Source of the DNA: Carnegiea gigantea
Taxonomy: Eukaryota > Streptophyta > Magnoliopsida > Caryophyllales > Cactaceae
DNA length: 64,000 nucleotides
Direction of reading: 5' to 3'
Assembly: GCA_029747015.1 (NCBI GenBank)
Contig: JAKOGI010002297.1
Coordinates: 1-64,000, forward strand
Shown: piece by piece, positions 1-11,076 of the stretch
Layout of the letters: the number at the start of each line of letters is the position of its first letter
Numbering within the stretch: position 1 is the first letter of the stretch
Program-made: the position numbers and the translations under genes
The notes under the pieces: model-generated
The model's input: only the letters and a program-made list of their open reading frames with translations
Database searches by the model: none
What the model was told of the DNA's origin: nothing

Positions 1-165
1 TATATATATATATGTATTTATTTATAAACACACACACACAAAAACAATCATATATATATATATACACACACACACGTGCAAACAAACATACATGTATATA
101 CATATACATATGTATTCATGTATACGCACACAGGCACAGGCACATGCGTAGAGATACACACACAC

Positions 166-203
<38 letters not shown>

Positions 204-299
204 ATATATATATATATATATATCTCTGTGTGTGTATGTATATACATATATATATGTATATCCATATGTATGTGTATGTATGCATATATCTATATCTGT

Positions 300-335
<36 letters not shown>

Positions 336-380
336 ACACGCACATACACTTATGTATGCATATATGTATGTTTGTATATA

Positions 381-430
<50 letters not shown>

Positions 431-446
431 GATGTGTGTGTGTGTG

Positions 447-477
<31 letters not shown>

Positions 478-650
478 GCGCACCCGCACACACACGCACA
501 TTCATATGCTCATGCATGTACCCTTGCGTTCATACCTACATGTGTGTATGTGTGTGTGCGTGTGTGTGTGCATATTTACTTATGTTTGTGTGTACACTTA
601 CACGCACACGCATGCAAGCGCGTGCGCACACGCTCTCACATGCATATATT
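1..650. repeat. Compound TA/TG/CA microsatellite
   Basis: Almost wholly alternating purine-pyrimidine sequence: runs of (TA)n, (TG)n and (CA)n mixed with ATGTAT-like degenerate units, ending at about 650 where ordinary complex sequence begins. Long frames are open on both strands, but they encode only Tyr-Ile, Cys-Val and Thr-His repeats, so they are by-products of the repeat. The tract probably continues to the left of the window. Confidence 0.95.
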
Positions 651-1181
651 TGGGCCCTAATCAATCTCTTGAGCCCACGACCCTTTGGTTTAATGAAGTA
701 TCAATTGGGCCAATTATGCTAGCTCTCAATTATTGAATCCGATTTAGTGTGTTGATCCTTCAGGGAAGTAGCCTAAGTCCAACACATTTGGGTCCTTTAA
801 AAAAAAATCATCAACTTTGGTGACTGTCAAGTCACCGAGTTACTGTGCAACCAGCAAATAAAAAAAAAAGAAACTCATCAATTCTGCTCTTATTTGCATC
901 TGTCAAGTTTGCAAACCCTACCAAAACTCACCAAGTTCGTGTGCGCGACAGACTCTTGAAGGGACACTTGTAGGAGACAAAAATTCAAAGACAAATCAAA
1001 CGGTGCCACATGTAAGAAAAATAATAATTTGACCAATTGCAAAGTGATGTGTTATGTAGACTTTGACGGGCCTTCTTAATCAATTTTATATGGTTAAAAT
1101 TCAGCCAATTAGAATTTTCTCTACATCATCGACGATGTAGAAAATAGTAATTATTTTCTTTATTTAAAATAAGGAGATAAT
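651..1181. other. AT-rich non-coding sequence, no gene seen
   Basis: Complex AT-rich sequence with no convincing reading frame, promoter pair or RNA gene. It has short A-runs (about 800-810 and 860-870). I see nothing that identifies it. Confidence 0.5.
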
Positions 1182-1489
1182 TGTTGAAAATATTGGCTTA
1201 GACTCAAAGCTAAACTCTAGCCGTAGGGTAGTGGAGCCTACAAATAAAAGCTCTCATCCTCACTTTTCGCACATTCAGCATTTTCAGAATTCAGTGGCTT
1301 AGACAATAAGCGATATCCAACTACCAGACGAGAAGGATCAGAACTTGGAAGACTTAAGAAACAAGAATCAATCCTTTGCAAATCAAGATCCAGGATCATT
1401 TAAGAGTTCTTCAGCCGATTCTGCATCCATCGAGATTAAGTGGTCACACCTTCGAATCGCTTAGGTCATAAGGGGATTGAATACATGAT
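1182..1489 (+). repeat. Possible LTR fragment interrupted by the Copia insertion
   Basis: Begins TGTTGAAAATATT and contains a TATA-like CAAATAAAAG at about 1240. The sequence resumes after the Copia element, where 8556-8574 ends in GTATTCAACA. TGTTGAA and TTCAACA are perfect inverted termini, as expected for an LTR of roughly 330 bp. The flanks (ATAAT on the left, CAGAG on the right) do not form a target duplication and no partner LTR or primer site is seen, so this is only a suggestion. Confidence 0.25.
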
Positions 1490-1784
1490 TGTTGGTCGGG
1501 CCTATTAAATTAGGCCCGACAGCCACTAATGCCGCCTAGGGCAACAACCCTTACTGCCCCATAACCTATATAAGGAGGCTTAGGGGGGTTAGCCTAATCA
1601 CGGATTGACACAGAAATCACATACTCTCCTCTCCCCTCTCATGGCTACCCAACCATCACCAGTGGATCTTGGATCTAGGACGTGGAAACCTTAAGACGAC
1701 TCTAGTAGCTGCTTAGCATCCATATCAACATGGGCTACTCCCGACAAAGAATTCCACAACTAGGTTAGTCCTATTTGTTCAACA
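1490..1784 (+). repeat. 5' LTR of Copia element
   Basis: Begins TGTTGGTCGGGCC and ends TTTGTTCAACA. It contains the likely promoter TATA motif CCTATATAAGGAGG at about 1564-1577, which is identical in the 3' LTR. It matches 8255-8550 along its full length with many substitutions. Confidence 0.93.
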
Positions 1785-1785
1785 G

Positions 1786-1799
1786 TGGTAGTAGAGCTT
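1786..1799 (+). other. Primer-binding site, initiator-Met tRNA type
   Basis: TGGTAGTAGAGCTT lies one base after the 5' LTR. It resembles the TGGTATCAGAGC-type site, complementary to initiator methionine tRNA, that is common in plant Copia elements. The ATC-to-GT difference in the middle suggests decay. Confidence 0.85.
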
Positions 1800-3673
1800 A
1801 AACTGATCAAGTTATCCCCAATAAATCTGACTTATTAAAACCATGCTTGCCTATACGATTCAATTGCTTAATTTTCGTAATTATGCAACCCTGCTGTATT
1901 AATATCATGCTTTTGTAATTGTTATGCCCAGAACCAACTAATGATTGCACATTTAGTTGAATTAGTTGATGAATGTTTTTGTTTTTCCAAACTTGGCATG
2001 CCCAGAATGATAAAAACAGACCTCAATAGTGTTTTGTGCAACTGTGTGTGCATTATACAAGTCTTCTAAGCATGTATCAGTGATTTTGAGCGATAAAAGA
2101 TTGCATCTTTTCCATGAATGTTCTGTTTTATGTGATTAGTGTGCCCAGAAAGTTATCTATTGTTAAAAAGGGCCAAAATTTTGATTGATAACTCATTATT
2201 CAAAATGATTATGCAATTAAAATTCATGCCTAATATTCTACAAGTATAATTTTTTGAATTACAGAGTATGAACATGCTTTATGCGATTGTGTTCAATCGA
2301 ACCATAAAACTCAACCCAGATTTTATTAAATTCTTGCAATTATGATGTTTAATCAATCACTACACGATTTGTTGTGCTAAATTGTGAAAAGCATGGTTGA
2401 GTGAAAGAGCCCTAACCCTACTCGGTTGTTAAACCCCAAGACCAAGACCCGAAAACCCTGACCCTAATCCTGAAACCGCTTATGCCTTAGTGGCTCCGGT
2501 GATGGCAAATCCTGCAAGGCCTCGGTGGCCTCCACTGAAACCGCCTCAGCAAAAAAAAGAAAAGGGTAGAAGAGAAAAAGTGAACCGAACCCATACCCAT
2601 TAGTTGACACCACAGAGGGGTGGCGCATGTCCATCACACACCGCCAACGAACGTTGTTTTTGCGATCTTCTTCCTCCTAAAATCCCTCACCACTGCCAAT
2701 CTATGCAAACTTGGAGAGAAGACCACGAAAGACACCACCTCTAGAAGCACGTCAGCCTACATGCCACCATCTCAGTGGCGCGTTGCGCGCATAGGTCATT
2801 TCCTCATACTCAGTTTCGGCCGATCTATATGCTGGTGGTATCGGTTCTCATCAGATTGGCTTGGATTGAAGGCAATAAGGAGGCGGCTTCACATCACTTG
2901 GGTATTTTTTTTTTTTTTGGGAACCAAAACGGCAATGATGGCTGCCATGGTCATGGCTTTGAAAGCCCCAGAAAGGAGCTCAGTGCTCCATTTCCCTGGT
3001 CATGGCGTTAGGAAGCCGAGAGGAGAGAGAGAAAATTCGAGAGGCAGATCGAGAGGGGAGAGGGAGTAAAGACTAGGGTTAGTGAAGGGATAGAGTGAGC
3101 GTTACTCACTTATAAAAGGCCTAATTTTTTTGTTAAGTGGGCCCGTTCTTGGGCTTACTTTGTTTCATTTTTAATTCGGGTTAGTTTTTTTCCTTTGGGG
3201 TCGGGTTAATCCCGGCCAATTTAATCTGATATCTGATTTGGGTTGATCTGTAATTATTTTCATAATTGTATGAACTAGCCTTATATGCTGAAAGTAATTA
3301 TGAGTTTATTTTACATGTTTAATTCATTGTTGCTTATATAATGATGTTGTTATTTATGTAATAATAATATAAGTTTTTAAAGCATGATATATGCTCATGT
3401 CTTATATATCAACAAAAATAAAACTTGTTTATATGAATTAGTTTCTCATAATACAAGATTATGTAAATGTGCTTCACATAATCAAAAATGAATATCTGTG
3501 TGATAGTCACCTATTAACATATTAATTAGTTTAACTAAACTTTTATTGATCATATAACTAAATTAAAGAAGCTCCTAATGCATATCCATATGTGATGATT
3601 ATGGGCTTCGCGAAATTTTCGAACATATAATATAAACGATGAGGTTCTCTTGATAATTTAATTATTAAACGAT
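1800..3673 (+). other. Unusually long Copia leader, no recognised gene
   Basis: About 1.9 kb lies between the primer site and the first gag codon; typical plant Copia leaders are far shorter. The segment is AT-rich except for a GC-richer stretch at about 2440-3110. That stretch has a 149-codon open frame (2620-3069) with no recognisable domain, a poly-T run and a purine-rich 3' end. It may be a captured or inserted sequence. No inverted or direct repeat ends were found inside it. Confidence 0.5.
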
Positions 3674-4694
3674 ATGTCTGACAAATTATATACACTTTCA
3701 GATATGGCAGCTAAAAATTTGATAGGTAGTATGCCTTCTAATGAAAAGATGGATGGCATGAACTACGATGTTTGGCATTTGAAGGTCCAGTTCACCCTAA
3801 ATGAGGGTGACGTGTTGGATCTCTAGCTTGATGACTTCTGTGCGTACTCCGGCAGACAAATATGATAAACATAGGGATACTACTGCTATTAAGCAGTACA
3901 AAGAAAACCTAAAGGCATACCACATCTGGTTCAAGAGGGATCGTTCTGCACGCTACACCATATTGTCTTGCACGTAAGACGATCTCCTCGGTGAGTTTGA
4001 ACGCTCCTCCACTGCTAAGGACATGTGGGCACAGCTTAAGGTCAGGTTTGGGCAGACATCTGCTACACGGTTGCGTACCTTGCAGCTGAAATGGATGCAC
4101 TATACGATCGACTCTAGTCATAGTATCTCCCAACATCTTCGAGCGATGAGTGCCATGGCTCGAGACCTTAAGGCTGCAAGGCAAGATGTCCCTGAAGAAA
4201 AACAGGTACTGAATGTAATTAGGGCTCTTCCTAATGACAATAAGCATTGGAGGAGCTTTAAGGTCATTATGACACACAATAAAAACATTAAGACCTTCGA
4301 GGCTATCTCGAAGCACCTCGAGATGGAGGAAGAGCGTATAAAGATATATGCTCCTCCTAATATGGCATTCATTACCAGAGGGTGTGGGCCCAGAGGTAAG
4401 AAGCCTAACCGTGGCAAGAAGCCCAAGAAGGGTCCTCATCCTTCTGAGAACTCTCGCCCTAAAGGTGGTTATGCCAAGAAGCATAAGGCTTACAGCACTG
4501 GAGCTAAGTATGTAGCACGTGTGAAGTGCTACAACTGTGAAAAGAAGGGGCATTTTGCTTGGGATTGTCTTAAGCCGGCCAAGGTACCTGTTTCCATTAA
4601 AACTCCTCAATTATATGTTTGTTCCCACGCATTTGTTGCTAACTCTCTTCCTCAATGGATTGTAGACACAGGGGCAACAAAGCACATAGTTTAG
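3674..4694 (+). pseudogene. Copia gag and start of protease, broken
   Basis: The reading starts at ATG 3674 with a typical Copia gag N-terminus (a DGMNYDVWH motif). It meets TAG at 3824-3826 and continues one frame over, with a second stop (TAA 3975-3977). From 4023 it is open to 4694. That part carries the gag core, a basic linker and a complete CCHC zinc knuckle (CYNCEKKGHFAWDC, 4527-4568) for RNA packaging. The aspartic protease active-site motif DTGA lies at 4665-4676, and the frame stops 16 bases later at TAG 4692. In an intact element this would be one gag-pol polyprotein. The two gag lesions show the copy is dead. Confidence 0.9.
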
Positions 4695-5993
4695 GACAAG
4701 ACTGGATTCGTGGAGTTCCATCGCTACCAGGTGAATTTTTGGACTGTCGTACTGGGGAATGACAGTGAAGAAGATATCCTTGGAGTAGAAACATCTGAGC
4801 TCAAACTCTGTGGAGGAAACAAACTGCTTCTTCATGACGCTCTCTATGCACTTGGGGTGCGATGCTCCTTAGTTTCTTATGTTTCCTTAATAAGATTAGG
4901 TTTTATTTTTAGATTCCATCCAGATGGTTTAGATTTGTTCTATCATGGAAATTTGTTTGGCCAAGCAACATTGAAAGGAGATTTTATTGTTTTGGATTTC
5001 AATGATTCCTATGATAATATATCCTCTGCTTTTGTTTCATACTTTAACTTTAATTTTGAATCTGTTCAGTGGCATGTTAGACTTGGCCATGTGGGTCAAG
5101 ACAGGATAAGTAGGCTAGGTAAAGAAGGTCTTCTAGATCGACTCACTAGGGTCAAGTTACCTAGGTGTGAGTCATATCTAGCTTGCAAGGCAACAATAAA
5201 GCCTTTTGGTAAGGCTTCGACAGCATTAGTCCCTTAGAATTAATTCACTCAGAGGTCTGCGGACCCATGAATGTTAAAGCACATCATGGGGCCATCTATT
5301 TCATTACCATTATAGATGATTATTCACAACATTGGTATGTGTACCTACTATCTCATCGCTATGAGGCACTTGATATGTTCAAATGCTTCGCAATAGAGGT
5401 AAAGACTCAATTAGAATGAAGAGTTAAAATCTTTCGAACTAATCGAGGTCGTGAATACCTCTCTGATATGTTCAAAGAGTTTTGTAAGGAAAAAAGATAT
5501 ACAAAGATAGCTAATGATTCCATGCATCCCACAACAAAACGGTGTTGCGGAACGTAGGAATCGTACATTGCTTAACATGTTCAGGTCAATGATGGCACAT
5601 GCAAACCTCCCAATCATTTTTTGGGGGGATGCATTGCTTGCGGCAACCCATATCCTTAAAGCGCCAAGCAAGAGTATACCTGTCACAACATGTGAGTTAT
5701 GGTTTGGTAAGAAACTATCCTTGGACCATTTACGTCCACGGGGTTCGACTGGCTATATGCATAACCCAATCCACAAATATGGACAACTTGATCCGAGAGC
5801 CAAAAAAATGATGTTCATTAGATATCCTGCCCAATCTAAAGGATACGTGATGCATGGGGAACATCCTAATGGTGGCATGACAGAAATAGATTTTCGTAAT
5901 GTCAACTTTCTCGAGGATGAGTTCCGAACTATTGGTGAAATCAAGATGGATGTCAAACTGTTTAAGTTACAGCAATACATTAACCATCTTTAA
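4695..5993 (+). pseudogene. Copia protease C-terminus, GAG-pre-integrase and integrase, broken
   Basis: 4710-5237 is open and encodes the end of protease and the GAG-pre-integrase domain (WHVRLGHVGQDR region). The frame then shifts. The integrase core follows at about 5238-5990 in two frames, with a stop at TGA 5417-5419. The catalytic triad is damaged: the first Asp (before VCGPM) is Glu at 5252-5254, and the second (normally Asp-Arg-Gly) is Asn at 5441-5443. The third, Glu in the GVAERRNR motif, survives at 5550-5552. The last open part (5514-5993) covers the integrase C-terminal segment, including LWFGKK and RPRG motifs. Confidence 0.9.
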
Positions 5994-6239
5994 GTGAGGT
6001 GGAGAATTTAAACTCTAATAAAATCACCGAAGATGGTATGCCTCCCTTATCCGAAAGGAATAGGGGAGACTTGTCTGCTCAGGAGAATGATATTCGTCAT
6101 CAATCTCTAACACATGAGGAGAGTTAACCTGTGAATGAGGTCCGTCCTCAATCTCCTGTTCCCGAACATGCAGTTAGTCCACATCTTGGTACTTAAGATT
6201 CCATGAAGCCACAACTTCGATTGCCTTATCTATGGTTTT

Positions 6240-7270
6240 AGAAGACTATTGTGTGTATGTCAAAAGATCAACCGGGGGGATTATGTTTCTTACCTGCACG
6301 TTGATGACATACTATTGGTTGGGAACAACTTGGAGATGATCAAAGTTGTTAAGCAGTGGCTATCCTCTGTCTTTGGGATGAACGATATAGGTGAAGTTAG
6401 GTACATCCTAGGCATGGAAATAATTAGAAATCGTCCTAAGAAACTCTTAGGTATGAGCCAGGAAGCATATATCAAGAAAGTCTTAGAACGATTTCGAATG
6501 CATTGTTCCAAATCCATAGACACTCCAATTGAGAAAGGTTTAACCTTAAGCCTAGACCAATGCCCAAAAACAGATTATGAAAAGTAGACAATGAACAATG
6601 TCCCTTATGCTAGTACCATAGGAAGCTTAATCTATGGCATGTTATGTACACGGCCTGACCTTTGCTCACGGTTGGTTTGGTAAGTCATTACCAGAGCAAC
6701 TCAGGACTCACTTATCGGCAAGCCATCAAGAGAATTATGTGCTACCTTTATGGTACAACTGACTTAGACCTGTGCTATCAAGACGGGGACCTTAAGTTGA
6801 GATGGTATTCAGATGCCGATTGGGGTGGTGACCCGGATGAGTCCAGATCAACCTCAGGGTATGTCTTTACCGTAGGTGGGGGAGTCATATCATGGTGCAG
6901 TAAGAAGTAGAACTACATACCTCTGACAACTATGTAGGCAGAGTATGTCGCATGTAGCCTCGCCACACAGAAGGCAATGTGGCTTAGGAGTTTCCTCCAG
7001 GATCTTAACCTCACTCCCAGAGTTGATGATCGTGTTGAGATATTATATGACAACACAGCTGCCATCCAGTTTGCTAAGGATCCAAAGTTCCATCGGAAGA
7101 CCAAGCACATTAAGAGGCGTTATCACTTCGTGCGAAACACCATAAAGACCAAGGAAGTTGCTATCAAGTATGTATCTACTAACAAGATGATTGCTGATCC
7201 ATTAACTAAGCCGATTCCTAGATATTCTTTTAAAGTACATGCATTAAGTCTAGGACTTCGTAGAGTTTAG
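6240..7270 (+). pseudogene. Copia reverse transcriptase (C-terminal part) and RNase H, broken
   Basis: After a short linker (5994-6240) the sequence enters RT just before the catalytic motif, which reads LHVDDILLVG (6294-6323); both aspartates are present and the usual Tyr is His. The N-terminal half of RT is missing, an internal deletion of several hundred bases. Downstream are the LGMEI motif, a stop at about 6585-6587, the TRPD motif, and RNase H with WYSDADWGGD (first Asp), AEYVA (Glu) and LYDNTAAI (Asp). Stops lie at 6908-6910 and 6934-6936. The polyprotein ends at TAG 7268-7270 in its normal place, after the ADPLTKP motif. Confidence 0.92.
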
Positions 7271-8254
7271 TTTTTGGATGAAATCTTGTTATGTATGACA
7301 GATACGTTCTTCTTGTAATGGGCATTTATGAAATAAAGATTTAAGGTTCTTCCTTTAAATGCTTTATGATTTATTTGTTAGACATGTTGAAATGTCACAG
7401 GCTTCTGATTGGTCCAGTTACACAGGCAATCGCCCTGATGCTTGAGTAGCGGATAGGATGAGACTGAATCATATTGGCACTAAGTGTGCAATATTGATTG
7501 TATGAATAAGATAAGATATATTCGCCTTAATAAGTCGAAGATGAGACTCGAGGGAGTTGAATATGCGATATGATTTCATATTGAAGCCTTAAAAGTAGAA
7601 TCTTAAGTGTCAAGATTAACATTTAGTACATTAATCTAGTGGCTCAAGTTAGATTTTTGGATAAAAATTTAGACTGACGATTCACATAGCATATAAAGTG
7701 ATGAGCCCAGTTAAGTGGGAGCTATGCCATGACACACATCTCATACTGTACATGCTTAAAAGATGACCCACGCACGAAGTGACAATTGACCTCTCTATCT
7801 CTTATCACTATGTAACCCTATGGGCGATGACCCTTTGACTTAAAGTTATGGTACAAAATCAAAGCTTAATGTTACTACTTTAATATATTTTTCAAGGGCC
7901 ATGATGCATACGATTGAAGGAAAACATGTTAGGAGAGCAATTAAACTAAGATGCAATATCATGAGTGTTTAAGAAAAAATATATCCATCATTACCATATC
8001 AGCATGGGCGATTACATTAAGTATATAATCATATGTATGATATATCATGGCATAAGGGAGTATAAATGCCACTGATGATGTTTGGGAAGATTTGAGGTAT
8101 CGTATTTTCGTGAGGAAGTTATATTAGTTTGATGGTAACTTAATATAACGCTATTTGTTACTTTTGGTCGCACGTCCTATTTCTGGTATGAAGTGTAAAT
8201 AATTGTGGTACGTGGAGAGCATGTGTTTGGCAGCCTGGGTGGCCGAGTGGGAGC
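7271..8254 (+). other. Copia 3' non-coding segment and polypurine tract
   Basis: Nearly 1 kb of non-coding sequence lies between the pol stop and the 3' LTR. It has no convincing frame. The bases directly before the LTR (GAGTGGGAGC, 8245-8254) are purine-rich and serve as a degenerate polypurine tract. Confidence 0.6.
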
Positions 8255-8550
8255 TGTTGGCGGTGCCTATTAACTTAGGCCTAACGGCCACTAATGCCGC
8301 CTAGGGCGACAAACCTGACTGCTCCCCTAACCTATATAAGGAGGCTTAGAGGGCTAGCCTAAACACAGATTGACACAGAAATCACATACTCTCCCCTCCC
8401 CTCTCACAGCTGCCCAACCATCACCAGTGGGGTCTCGGGTCTAGGACGTGGAAACCCTAAGGCGACTCTAGTAGCCGCCTAGCATCCGCACTGACGTGGG
8501 CTATTTCCAATAGAGAATTCTGCAACCAGATTAGTCATATTTGTTCAACA
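8255..8550 (+). repeat. 3' LTR of Copia element
   Basis: Begins TGTTGGCGGTGCC and ends TTTGTTCAACA, aligning end to end with 1490-1784. It is followed directly by ATGAT, the same 5 bp that precede the 5' LTR. Confidence 0.93.
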
Positions 8551-8884
8551 ATGATTATTTCATTGTATTCAACACAGAGAATATACCTACATATACCAGA
8601 TCATGACAAAACTATATTTGTTTTTCAATTCCTTGTCTTATTTAATTTGGACTTGAAACTTGTTTTTACAAACAATACACGTCCAATAGGTTGTAAAATG
8701 ACTTGGCACTTTATATTTCCATTCTTGCCTGGATAAGGTATCATATCCTATGTAGAAAACCTCTTAAAAATTAAAGTTTGCAATCTTACATTAATGTAGA
8801 ACTTGACCTCTCTAAACACTATTACAATTCAATTCACATTGATCATAAGACTGTATATTCATGTTAGGGTTTGTATAATCATTC

Positions 8885-9312
8885 TATGGGCGTGTTCGGT
8901 AATAGAGATTGAAGTAGAAGTTAGCGGTTTGTAGTGGTCAAAATGGTATGGATCACTACTTAAAGTGTTCGGTAAAGTAGTGAATGAGGTAGTGGTTAGA
9001 GGTTTATGCAGTATTTTTTAAAAGCTAATGAAAGTAACTTTTAAGAACCTCTACCTAGTGGTTGTATTGCAAATTACAAATTTCTTCTTTTGATTTACTA
9101 AAAACTTTTATTTATTGTGTTATTTTTAGTCATTTTATATGAATCTGCTATTTCAACAGTTATCTTTACCAAACGCATTTATTTTAAATGGCTAGTTGAA
9201 CTGCTAACTACTAACCACTAGTGGGTCACAGTTAATCGCTAGTAAAACCACTAACAGCTAGTAAAACAGCTAACCATTACTAAAACAGCTAATTTTACCG
9301 AACACGCCCATA
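8885..9312. mobile_element. hAT-like MITE with 18-bp terminal inverted repeats
   Basis: TATGGGCGTGTTCGGTAA at 8885-8902 is the exact reverse complement of 9295-9312. The 428-bp element is AT-rich and non-coding. Near its right end it has subterminal repeats of the form GCTAGTAAAAC (about 9235-9290), a pattern common in non-autonomous hAT elements. A clear 8-bp target duplication is not visible, so the superfamily is inferred from end sequence and subterminal repeats. Confidence 0.85.
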
Positions 9313-10717
9313 TCAACACAAGTTGGCTTAAATAATTTGACACTTGTTCCTTTTAAATAAGATCTCGAATTCGAGTCTTATAAATAGAGAAAATATATAA
9401 TCGGAGAATTTTATTATTTATTTGATCAACAGTAATTCGACTCTAATAAAATAGAGGATCTAAGACCTAAAGAAAATACTCTGTTATACTGCACTAATCA
9501 CGTTTCAATCTTCTATAACATATGCTATGTGTTCAAATTAATGTCTCAATCAAACTAGATTTCATCAACAAATTATATATTAATATCTCTTGTGACTTGC
9601 TAGTGTAGATGATTCTTGTTATGGACTTATGGTAAATATCATTTAGTTGACTATTTTTATTGTCTTGTTCATTTTCTTGCGAGCACTAGTTAGGCATGTC
9701 GGCCATCTACGTACATGCGGGGCTCCAAAAGTCCATTCCAATGTAGACAATGTAGCTTGTGTGGACCAGGGCTTTTTGCTGGACGCAACAAGGGCACAAA
9801 GCGGCAACAACCTCGCTTGTCTTTCATAGGCGACTTTGTGTTGACTCTTGACTTTCTTTGTTTGAGTAATCCATACGATTAAATCGTTGAATTATATAGG
9901 TGCAATTAAACTAAATGATAAAGTTTCTAGATTTAAATTTAAAATGTATTTTACTAAATTGATAATTTTATATTGTTTAAGATAAATAAGAAAACAAAAT
10001 CAAAAAAGAATTTTTATTTAGGAGCATCAAATATTTCTAGTTTCCATAGAATAATATATGTACACTTAGGATTATGTATATCTAAAGAAAAGTCCACTAT
10101 TGATTAGGACTCGTGAGACAAACTAATTATAGTTCTTGATTAGTATTTACTTTATAGATGATTTTGCAACTCTCAACCAAACATCAATTGAGAATATAAG
10201 GACCTTTTATATTACCCTACTTTCAACAAGACATCATGATATTCATTTAATTTAACTTGGATACTAAACTATATGGCAAATCCAACATCATTAACATCCA
10301 TCAAATGATTAACTTGATAATTAGATACATCCCGTGCGTATCGTAAAACCAAAGATGACATTATTATTGCCGTTGTACATCTTGCATCTTATTATGCTGC
10401 CTTGTCTTTGACAAGGTCTACTACTCCACATACAAGTCTTGAACATCATCCAATTGAAAACCCCCAATTACTTGGAATTCGACAATCAATTCCTATTCGT
10501 GAACACCAAGATTTTGTCTCCAAGAGTTGCTCGCACAGGTGGCCCCAAAATTCCATAGCTGTTACACCATTTACCAGCACAACTTTTGCCCAAAATTGAC
10601 CACTGCACTACACAGCTCATCAGAATCTTACTTTCTACTACTTTGGCTCCCTTTATTCTTAGCACATTCTAATAATTTCATCTTACCTATTACGTGCTGG
10701 AAGTGATAGCACCATGG
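9313..10717. other. AT-rich intergenic DNA, no gene seen
   Basis: No frame with protein-like composition and no RNA gene was seen. Short open frames at about 9647-9829 and 10402-10599 have no recognisable motif. The stretch reads as ordinary intergenic sequence upstream of the small gene at 10861. Confidence 0.5.
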
Positions 10718-10734
10718 CATGCATTTATATATAA
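10718..10734 (+). promoter_or_regulatory. TATA box and RY element of the small gene
   Basis: CATGCAT (10718-10724, an RY-type motif) runs directly into TTATATATAAT (10725-10735). The spacing to the ATG at 10861 leaves room for a leader of about 100 bases rich in C and T, as in many plant transcripts. Confidence 0.5.
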
Positions 10735-10860
10735 TCAGAGCTCTTAAATATCCTATCCTGCAAAACCAAGGTTGATCTCCTACTAGCTCTTTCAGTCCCT
10801 CAACCTTCTTTCCAATTTCTTGATCTTTTTGGATTGATCGAAGGACATCTTGCTGGTGCT

Positions 10861-11076
10861 ATGGATGTCGTAGAAAAGGGGCATACAAAGCCAGAAATGA
10901 GAAAGAATAAGGGCAGACTGCCTCCGAAGAGAGGACAGACCAAAGTCGGCATTATGCAAGGTTTTCTCAAATTCACGAGGCGAACAGCCACGCAGATTAG
11001 ACGAGTGCTATCAAAGAAGAAACGAGTTGCTGGAGACTGTGAGACACTACAATGCAAGATAGTGCATGAAAAATGA
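10861..11076 (+). CDS. Small basic protein, 71 aa, possible plant gene
   Basis: ATG 10861 to TGA 11074-11076. The frame is open upstream to 10834, but 10861 is preferred because it follows the pyrimidine-rich leader and gives a compact protein. The product is very basic, with Lys/Arg clusters at residues 13-24 and 41-55. A PPKRGQTK block is followed by a short amphipathic stretch rich in Phe, Arg and Val (about residues 29-50). It has no signal peptide, membrane segment or known domain that I can name. The PKRGQ-K-I pattern recalls families of short plant-specific proteins of unknown role; that is an impression, not an identification. The TATA and RY motifs about 125-140 bases upstream support a real gene. 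It is a single exon and unrelated to the nearby transposons. Confidence 0.5.
   Translation: MDVVEKGHTKPEMRKNKGRLPPKRGQTKVGIMQGFLKFTRRTATQIRRVLSKKKRVAGDCETLQCKIVHEK

Larger units (their letters stand above)
1490..8550 (+). mobile_element. Degenerate Ty1/Copia LTR retrotransposon
   Basis: Full-length element in plus orientation, 7,061 bp. It is bounded by two LTRs of about 295 bp that start TGTTGG and end TTCAACA. The flanking 5 bp are ATGAT on both sides (1485-1489 and 8551-8555), a perfect target-site duplication. Internal order is primer site, long leader, gag with zinc knuckle, protease, GAG-pre-integrase, integrase, RT and RNase H, which is the Copia order (integrase before RT). The LTRs differ at roughly one position in seven by eye, so the insertion is old. 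The coding part has several stops, frameshifts and a deletion; it cannot be autonomous. Confidence 0.95.

Noticed and set aside
12..736. Long overlapping open frames on both strands in the microsatellite
   Set aside because: They encode only repeated Tyr-Ile, Cys-Val and Thr-His patterns dictated by the dinucleotide repeat.
2620..3069. 149-codon frame in the Copia leader as a captured gene
   Set aside because: No domain, a phenylalanine run from poly-T and a purine-rich tail; no support for coding beyond openness.
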